Assembly: GCA_002721105.1 (NCBI GenBank)
Contig: PBJL01000013.1
Span: forward strand, 1 to 10,389
DNA length: 10,389 bases
Source: Acidiferrobacteraceae bacterium
GTDB lineage: Bacteria; Pseudomonadota; Gammaproteobacteria; Arenicellales; UBA868
Direction: 5' to 3'
The notes beneath the pieces were generated by a model. It was not told the origin of the DNA. It ran no database searches and saw only the letters and a program-made list of their open reading frames with translations. The position numbers were made by a program, and so were the translations under genes. This document shows positions 6,163-10,389 of this stretch, piece by piece; position 1 is the stretch's first letter; each line of letters opens with the position of its first letter.

Positions 6163-6169
6163 CCTCCTA
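6163..6169 (-). promoter_or_regulatory. Ribosome binding site fused to a stop codon (translational coupling)
   Basis: On the minus strand TAGGAGG is both the TAG stop of the enolase-superfamily gene (6169 to 6167) and the start of a consensus AGGAGG. The next ATG is ten bases downstream. Ribosomes finishing the first gene are placed to start the lipoprotein. Confidence 0.65.
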
Positions 6170-7261
6170 CTCCCAGATATTCGCCCTAACGATATCTTCA
6201 TTCCACTCTAAACCGAGCCCCGGCCTGTCAGGTATCACTAAAGCACCATCTTTCAGCTCGTACGGTTGTTGCAGCACTGGATCTGCCCAGCTCTGCCACT
6301 CCAACCAATGTGCAGTCTCCGACACACGCATCACATGTGCCCCGACTTCTGGATAAAGATGCGTAGAAATGGGGACTCCCCATACACCGGCAATTGCGGC
6401 AGCACGCATCCAACCCGTTATCCCTCCAATACGCATAAAATCCGGCATCGTCAAATCACAGGCGCGCATCTGTAACGCCTTATGCATTTCCCTAGGACCG
6501 TAGAAATTTTCCCCTATCTGCAAAGGAGTCTTAAGCTGGCTTGCAAGTTGCGCATAGCCCTCTAAATTATCGTATACAACGGGTTCTTCAATCCATGTCA
6601 AACCGAGATCATCAATTCTGTGGCACCGGTCCAGTGCTTCTGCCATTGATAAACCTTGGTTGTAGTCGATCATCAAGTGCATGTCCTCACCAACAGCCTG
6701 GCGCACTGCGTCAATAGTGGCATGATCATCAACACTTCGCTCACGGCCAAGCCGGAGTTTCAGTCCTGTGAATCCGCCTTCATCGCGCAGTTCCAATGCT
6801 TCGGCCGCCACCTCCTCCGGTGACTGAAGCCACAATCCGTTGCTATTGTATGATTGTACAGAGCCAACCGTACCCCCCAAATAGACGCATAGCGGTTGAC
6901 CAGCTGCTCTAGAAATCGCGTCCCAAGCAGCCATATCTAATCCAGCCACTGCAATCATTGATAGACCTTCGTATCCGACAAAATGCAAGGTCTTTCGAGC
7001 TATCTCGTATAACTGAACAGGTGCAACGGCCTGGCCTTTAAGTTCATTGCCCAGATCGTTGAGCGCTGGAACAAGATAGTTTAAGGACTTCTCGATGTAA
7101 GGCTCTAAATAAGCTCGACCAGTCACGCCTTCTTCAGTTTCTAAATCGATGAGAATTAACGGCCACTTACGAATCGTGGCAATTTTAGCAACCACAGGTC
7201 GCTTCAGGGTTAAAGAAACAGCCCGAGCACGTATATTGCGCAATGTAAGTGTATTCGACAT
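6167..7261 (-). CDS. Mandelate racemase-like enzyme, enolase superfamily, with KxR motif
   Basis: A 364-residue enzyme, close to the 359 of Pseudomonas mandelate racemase, with an N-terminal capping domain (about 1-130) and a modified TIM barrel. Active-site residues align with mandelate racemase at a constant offset of four: Lys168 (K164), Arg170 (K166), Mg ligands Asp199, Glu225 and Glu251, the Asp274/His301 dyad and Glu321 (E317). Blocks such as M-I-D-Y-N-Q, T-W-I-E-E-P, I-G-G-I-T-G-W and A-H-W-L-E are nearly those of the racemase. The second lysine of K-x-K is arginine, so one of the two general bases is altered; acid-sugar dehydration or another alpha-proton reaction on a 2-hydroxy acid may be the real activity. 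The ATG at 7261 lacks a clear ribosome site (GGA about 19 bases before). Third gene of the minus-strand run. Confidence 0.9.
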   Translation of the reverse strand: MSNTLTLRNIRARAVSLTLKRPVVAKIATIRKWPLILIDLETEEGVTGRAYLEPYIEKSLNYLVPALNDLGNELKGQAVAPVQLYEIARKTLHFVGYEGLSMIAVAGLDMAAWDAISRAAGQPLCVYLGGTVGSVQSYNSNGLWLQSPEEVAAEALELRDEGGFTGLKLRLGRERSVDDHATIDAVRQAVGEDMHLMIDYNQGLSMAEALDRCHRIDDLGLTWIEEPVVYDNLEGYAQLASQLKTPLQIGENFYGPREMHKALQMRACDLTMPDFMRIGGITGWMRAAAIAGVWGVPISTHLYPEVGAHVMRVSETAHWLEWQSWADPVLQQPYELKDGALVIPDRPGLGLEWNEDIVRANIWE

Positions 7262-7366
7262 AACAATACGAGATTCATCCGTTGAGTGAAAGAATCATCG
7301 CATGCAGTTACGCACTCTCACAAGAAATATCAATGCACCAGCTAAACAGCATCCTTCTTTATAGAA

Positions 7367-7383
7367 CCTATGTATTCCATAGG
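7367..7383 (-). repeat. Inverted repeat between PPOX and racemase-like genes
   Basis: CCTATG (7367-7372) and CATAGG (7378-7383) form a six-bp stem with a five-base loop, nine bases beyond the PPOX-fold gene stop. On the minus strand it is followed by TTCTATAAAG, not a real T-run. It could be a weak terminator, an RNA-processing site that sets relative expression in the run, or chance. Confidence 0.35.
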
Positions 7384-7392
7384 ACAGTCCTG

Positions 7393-8052
7393 TCAACCAA
7401 GCAACTTTCCTTCGGATACGTACGCTTCATACTCCTCTACGGTTATAAGGCCTAGCGAGGCCGCTTCAGCTCTATCCTGATCGTTTAACACATCTTGCAT
7501 CAAATCAATTCGCTTCCATAACGCGATTGTTGCGACACCTTCTCGATCGGGTATATACGGTGATTGCTCTACTGCGCGCATAGGGTGGACGTAACGCGGA
7601 CAATTTATCCAAACATTCTTAACTAATACTTCGACAACCAAATCCGCTCCAGGATAACTATCAACTATCGAACCTGTTGATACGCACCGAGCTTGGCCTG
7701 TTACTCGCAAACGCTGGGGTGTCCCAAAATCCATAAAAAGCATTCCTACCTTGTTATGTGATTCGATATTTCCCACTGATAGAAACATACCGTTTCCATC
7801 ATAACTCGGGAAAACAAGCTTGTTATTATTTATGACACGAACAAACCCAGTGTGGCCTCCTTTGTAAGAACATGTGGGGAATCCAAACTCATCCACAGTA
7901 GATAGAAAAAACATATTCCGCTGATGGATAAACGCACTTTGTTTATCCGAAAGCCGCTCTGTGACAGCCGAATCCAGAAGGCGATCAGCCAAACGAGTCG
8001 TGTTATATTCTCTTTGAAGTTGTCGATGAGATTTCGAAAAAAAATCTGACAT
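7393..8052 (-). CDS. Pyridoxamine 5'-phosphate oxidase-family (FMN-binding split barrel) protein
   Basis: A 219-residue cytosolic protein from ATG at 8052, with AGGAA eight bases upstream. The core follows the PPOX split-barrel pattern: an N-terminal helix region, R-N-M-F-F-L-S-T-V-D-E-F-G-F-P-T at 45-60 (first strands with the D-x-x-G-x-P turn), K-L-V-F-P-S-Y-D-G-N at 78-87, V-G-M-L-F-M-D at 102-108, R-L-R-V-T-G-Q-A at 114-121 and an N-V-W-I-N-C-P-R-Y motif at 146-154. This last block and the size fit the larger PPOX-like subgroup that carries CPRY near the C-terminal third, not true PdxH. Such proteins bind FMN (some F420 or haem) and are oxidases, reductases or of unknown role. It sits between the Rieske and racemase-like genes with 131-base gaps either side. 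Fold confident, reaction unknown. Confidence 0.88.
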   Translation of the reverse strand: MSDFFSKSHRQLQREYNTTRLADRLLDSAVTERLSDKQSAFIHQRNMFFLSTVDEFGFPTCSYKGGHTGFVRVINNNKLVFPSYDGNGMFLSVGNIESHNKVGMLFMDFGTPQRLRVTGQARCVSTGSIVDSYPGADLVVEVLVKNVWINCPRYVHPMRAVEQSPYIPDREGVATIALWKRIDLMQDVLNDQDRAEAASLGLITVEEYEAYVSEGKLLG

Positions 8053-8183
8053 GGAAGATTCCTATTATTTAACAGATCAACCACTCAACAGACCCTAACA
8101 AAAGCACTCTTTTCTTGAGTACCTATTTGAAAAGAATCCCAAGAAAGCCAAATAATATTTGACATTCGGAAGGTTGCCTATAA

Positions 8184-9419
8184 TTACGAATTTTTTTCCA
8201 GCGGTGGCTGCCCTAATGCTTCACGATAATTATTATGAAAATGGTGAAGAGCGGGCTCATTGCGACCGAAAAGAATCTCCTCGAGTTGCCCGTTTTCCGC
8301 GGCCTGCTGTTGCATTTCGCCCATCACATAGTCTTCGTTTTCAACAGTACTCCTGAACACTTCGAGTGACGCCTCCAAACTAGCAAGACCATCATCCATA
8401 GTAGCGCGTACATCCGCGTCATAGACGTTATTTTCATCAAACTTAGTTTCCTGCGCTGCAGCTAATTCAATCGCTTCCGGCGAATAGTAGAAGCTAATCT
8501 TTGTTATAGAACGGCCTGGGTCTTCTTCGTGCGGATATATACGAATGAGAGTGGTGGCAGTCGCTCCGGTAATGAGTTGAATATTTGGAAACAGGTGGTA
8601 CAACACGAAACCACCGTATTCAATACGCCAATCTTCCTCGGGTAGATCACGCATCGCGTCGATGCCTCTATTCGCGGTTACGAATCGATGATTTCGACCG
8701 AATTCCTCATAATGGAGATTATTCCCATAATAAAGCCGACCAAGCGTATTCTTGTGCAACTTACCAAAGTGATACGTCTCACCGAAGGTATCGTTCGCAA
8801 ATTTCCAATTTAACCGTTTATCAATAGTTTTATCGCCGACAAACTTATGTTTCTCCATACCAACCGATGCGAGCTCAGACTGCAGTCCACCAAGGAGTTC
8901 ATCCACTTCCAATTTGCCATCGATCTTGGGGTGCACCCACAACAAACCACCTCGTTCAATAGCCGGTAATTCCAGCAATCCACGGCACGACTTATCCACC
9001 GGCCCAAAGTGATCTTCATCCGGAATTGATATCAGATCACCTGTATTCGAATAGCTCCAATTATGAAACGGACACATAAACACAGAACGCTTTCCTCGGT
9101 CCTGAGAGGTCACCTTTACTGATCGGTGCCGACACGCATTAAGAAAGGCATGAAATACGCCCTTTTTATCTCGCGTCGCCAACAAAGGCGTTCCGAAATC
9201 GTTCATCGTGAAAAAAGATCCTTCCTCCGGCAGATCATCTGACAAACCGATAAGTTGGGGGCAGTTCCGAAAGAATTCTTCTTGTTCCCGCCGCGCGGTT
9301 TCAGGACAAACGTATGAAGTAGTCGGCATACGGTACTGAACTCCTGCGTCTACATTTTTTCCTTCATCGAGTTGCCGCATCAACTCTTTGAGTATCTCAA
9401 CCTCAAGTTCGTGTTCCAT
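8184..9419 (-). CDS. Rieske non-heme iron oxygenase, alpha subunit
   Basis: A 411-residue protein, normal for ring-hydroxylating oxygenase alpha subunits. The ATG at 9419 is preferred over TTG at 9422; GAGGGA lies about seven bases upstream. The Rieske [2Fe-2S] ligands are Cys96-R-His98 and Cys116-P-F-His119, the latter followed by N-W-S-Y instead of the commoner G-W-x-Y. The catalytic domain has L-N-W-K at 203-206, bridging Asp210, then E-T-Y-His217 and His222 as mononuclear iron ligands and E-N-E-Asp363 as the likely third ligand. The protein should accept electrons from a ferredoxin or reductase and hydroxylate, demethylate or otherwise oxidise an organic substrate. No reductase, ferredoxin or beta subunit lies in the window. 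It is the first gene of the minus-strand run and diverges from the SDR gene. Substrate not predictable. Confidence 0.93.
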   Translation of the reverse strand: MEHELEVEILKELMRQLDEGKNVDAGVQYRMPTTSYVCPETARREQEEFFRNCPQLIGLSDDLPEEGSFFTMNDFGTPLLATRDKKGVFHAFLNACRHRSVKVTSQDRGKRSVFMCPFHNWSYSNTGDLISIPDEDHFGPVDKSCRGLLELPAIERGGLLWVHPKIDGKLEVDELLGGLQSELASVGMEKHKFVGDKTIDKRLNWKFANDTFGETYHFGKLHKNTLGRLYYGNNLHYEEFGRNHRFVTANRGIDAMRDLPEEDWRIEYGGFVLYHLFPNIQLITGATATTLIRIYPHEEDPGRSITKISFYYSPEAIELAAAQETKFDENNVYDADVRATMDDGLASLEASLEVFRSTVENEDYVMGEMQQQAAENGQLEEILFGRNEPALHHFHNNYREALGQPPLEKNS

Positions 9420-9459
9420 CAACCTTCCCTCTATTTACCAACATTTGCTCTCCACTCAC

Positions 9460-9469
9460 ACTCTAGAGT
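9460..9469. promoter_or_regulatory. 10-bp palindrome ACTCTAGAGT
   Basis: A perfect ten-base palindrome, 41 bases upstream of the Rieske start and in the expected 5' leader or initial transcribed region. It could be an operator half of a regulator site; short enough to be chance. Confidence 0.25.
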
Positions 9470-9489
9470 ACAAATCCGAAACTTCTCTA

Positions 9490-9519
9490 GCTATAGTCCT
9501 ATTTGCACATTCCTAGCAA
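9490..9519 (-). promoter_or_regulatory. Candidate promoter of the Rieske operon
   Basis: On the minus strand TTGCTA (9519 to 9514) is followed after 18 bases by TATAGC (9495 to 9490). The matches are partial (about four of six each), found by eye. It would leave a leader of about 65 bases before ATG 9419 and overlaps the inverted repeat at 9497-9524. Confidence 0.3.
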
Positions 9520-9524
9520 TAGGA
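9497..9524. repeat. Interrupted inverted repeat, candidate operator
   Basis: TCCTATT (9497-9503) and AATAGGA (9518-9524) are perfect complements. Inside them GC (9505-9506) pairs with GC (9516-9517) if T9504 is skipped, leaving the spacer ACATTCCTA. The element covers the spacer and -35 of the candidate Rieske promoter, where binding would block transcription. Confidence 0.45.
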
Positions 9525-9725
9525 AAATCACCCACTTCATCGAAGCATATATCTTTCATAGAACTACACAAATCAAATTAATTTCCGTTCGCCATTTCAT
9601 CTGTTAAAACTATTCATCGACGTTGCCATCCAAAATGGATCCGGTGAAAGAATCCTTAAGACACCTAGACCATAATATTAGGCGCGTCATACCGGGGTCG
9701 TGTACAACAAATTTGGAGACGTCTA

Positions 9726-10389
9726 ATGCGTGGGTTAACTGACAAGATCGTAATCATTACTGGCGGTGGTAGTGGGCTTGGTCGTGGAATGGCAAAGAGA
9801 CTAGCAGTCGAAGGTGCGATAATTATCATTTTCGACATCGATAAAAAAGGAGCAGCGGAAACTCTTGAAGATATTGACCAAGGTGCCTCCTACGAGGTCG
9901 ATATTTCCGATTATAAAGCTTGCGAAAGCGCCGTGGCCAAAGTCGTTAAAGATTTTGGCCAACTGGATATTTTGGTCAACAACGCCGGATGGGATTTGGC
10001 CGCTCCGTTCATGGATACTCAACCAGAACTATGGGCGAAAATCGTCGCCATCAACCTATTTGGTCCGATGAACATGCACCATACGACGATTCCCCACATG
10101 CTAAAAATAGGACGTGGAAAGATTATCAATATAGCCTCGGATGCAGGCCGGGTGGGCTCATCAGGAGAAGCAGTTTACTCCGCCTGCAAAGGTGGAATCA
10201 TTGCCTTCACAAAAACGTTGTCTCGCGAAATCTCAAGAAAAGGGATCAACATCAACACCGTTTGCCCTGGGCCATCCGATACGCCGCTTTTCGCTCAATT
10301 CGCTGGGTCCGGAGAAAGTGGTGAGAAGTTACGTGCTAGTCTGGCTCGTGCGATCCCCCTCAAGCGCCTAGGTACAGCTGATGATATTT
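9726..10389 (+). CDS. BadH-like short-chain dehydrogenase (3' end beyond window)
   Basis: The first 221 residues of a classical SDR; the family is about 255 long, so roughly 35 residues are missing past the right edge. GGAG ends seven bases before ATG 9726. Visible: nucleotide-binding T12-G-G-G-S-G-L-G19, acidic Asp37 after the second strand (NAD preference), N85-N-A-G88, and catalytic Asn110, Ser138, Tyr151 and Lys155. N-N-A-G-W-D, N-M-H-H, I-A-S-D-A and R-V-G-S-S-G-E-A-V-Y are the wording of BadH, the 2-hydroxycyclohexanecarboxyl-CoA dehydrogenase of Rhodopseudomonas palustris. The protein is therefore probably a cytosolic NAD-dependent dehydrogenase of a hydroxyacyl-CoA or similar cyclic alcohol; related SDRs act on other hydroxyacyl substrates, so the exact substrate is open. 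It faces away from the Rieske gene and may share regulation with it. Confidence 0.92.
   Translation, partial: MRGLTDKIVIITGGGSGLGRGMAKRLAVEGAIIIIFDIDKKGAAETLEDIDQGASYEVDISDYKACESAVAKVVKDFGQLDILVNNAGWDLAAPFMDTQPELWAKIVAINLFGPMNMHHTTIPHMLKIGRGKIINIASDAGRVGSSGEAVYSACKGGIIAFTKTLSREISRKGININTVCPGPSDTPLFAQFAGSGESGEKLRASLARAIPLKRLGTADDI

Larger units (their letters stand above)
9420..9725. other. Divergent promoter region between Rieske and SDR genes
   Basis: These 306 bases contain no gene I can support. They hold a candidate minus-strand promoter, two symmetric elements (described separately), an 8-bp palindrome TAATATTA (9673-9680) that could serve as a -10 for the plus strand without a good -35, and the ribosome site GGAG (9715-9718) of the SDR gene. 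Confidence 0.6.

Noticed and set aside
8109..8134. CTTTTC/GAAAAG inverted repeat between the Rieske and PPOX genes
   Set aside because: Short AT-rich arms with a 14-base loop and no convincing T-run; not a supportable terminator.
8159..8356. Small plus-strand frame over the 3' end of the Rieske gene
   Set aside because: Antisense shadow with no ribosome site and no recognisable domain.
9989..10371. Two plus-strand frames overlapping the SDR gene
   Set aside because: Off-frame readings of the SDR coding sequence, which carries all catalytic motifs in its own frame.
1..10389. CRISPR array, transposon ends, toxin-antitoxin pair or phage genes
   Set aside because: Looked for regularly spaced repeats, transposase or integrase motifs and typical small two-gene modules; none seen.

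Overview
The window reads as bacterial chromosome of moderate GC (mid-40s percent by eye). Genes are densely packed, start sites carry AGGA/GGAG-type ribosome binding sites, and several products have Sec signal peptides or lipoboxes with an outer-membrane-type +2 residue. With an EthA-type flavin monooxygenase, a Rieske oxygenase and a BadH-like dehydrogenase, this fits a Gram-negative, probably environmental or marine gammaproteobacterium. The placement is inference; there is no rRNA or phylogenetic marker in the window. I see no tRNA, rRNA, CRISPR array, transposase or integrase.

Layout. (A) 1-4221 is an island of small exported proteins. It holds a truncated minus-strand secreted protein (1-283), a secreted NTF2/SnoaL-like protein (528-986), a secreted two-repeat protein (1121-1897) whose first repeat resembles the truncated protein, a minus-strand DUF6265-like exported protein (2180-2710), and a plus-strand three-gene run: two tandem paralogous periplasmic proteins (3065-3430, 3439-3876) followed by a lipoprotein (3898-4221). 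All seven have N-terminal export signals and none has a firm function. (B) 4350-5846 is an EthA-like Baeyer-Villiger/flavin-containing monooxygenase with a likely terminator just after it. (C) 9419 down to 5973 is a minus-strand run: Rieske oxygenase alpha subunit, PPOX-fold flavoprotein, mandelate-racemase-like enolase-superfamily enzyme and a small lipoprotein. (D) From 9726, diverging from the Rieske gene, a short-chain dehydrogenase closely resembling BadH runs off the right edge.

How it may work together. Regions B to D look like part of a catabolic locus for cyclic or carboxylic substrates: Rieske hydroxylation, a Baeyer-Villiger step, an alpha-proton-abstracting enzyme acting on a 2-hydroxy acid, and an alcohol (possibly hydroxyacyl-CoA) dehydrogenase. 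The pathway and substrate are inference. A 28-base inverted repeat in the Rieske/SDR divergent promoter region (9497-9524) is the best candidate operator. The most notable single points are the KxR motif in place of KxK in an otherwise complete mandelate racemase active site, the duplicated exported families in region A, and that inverted repeat.
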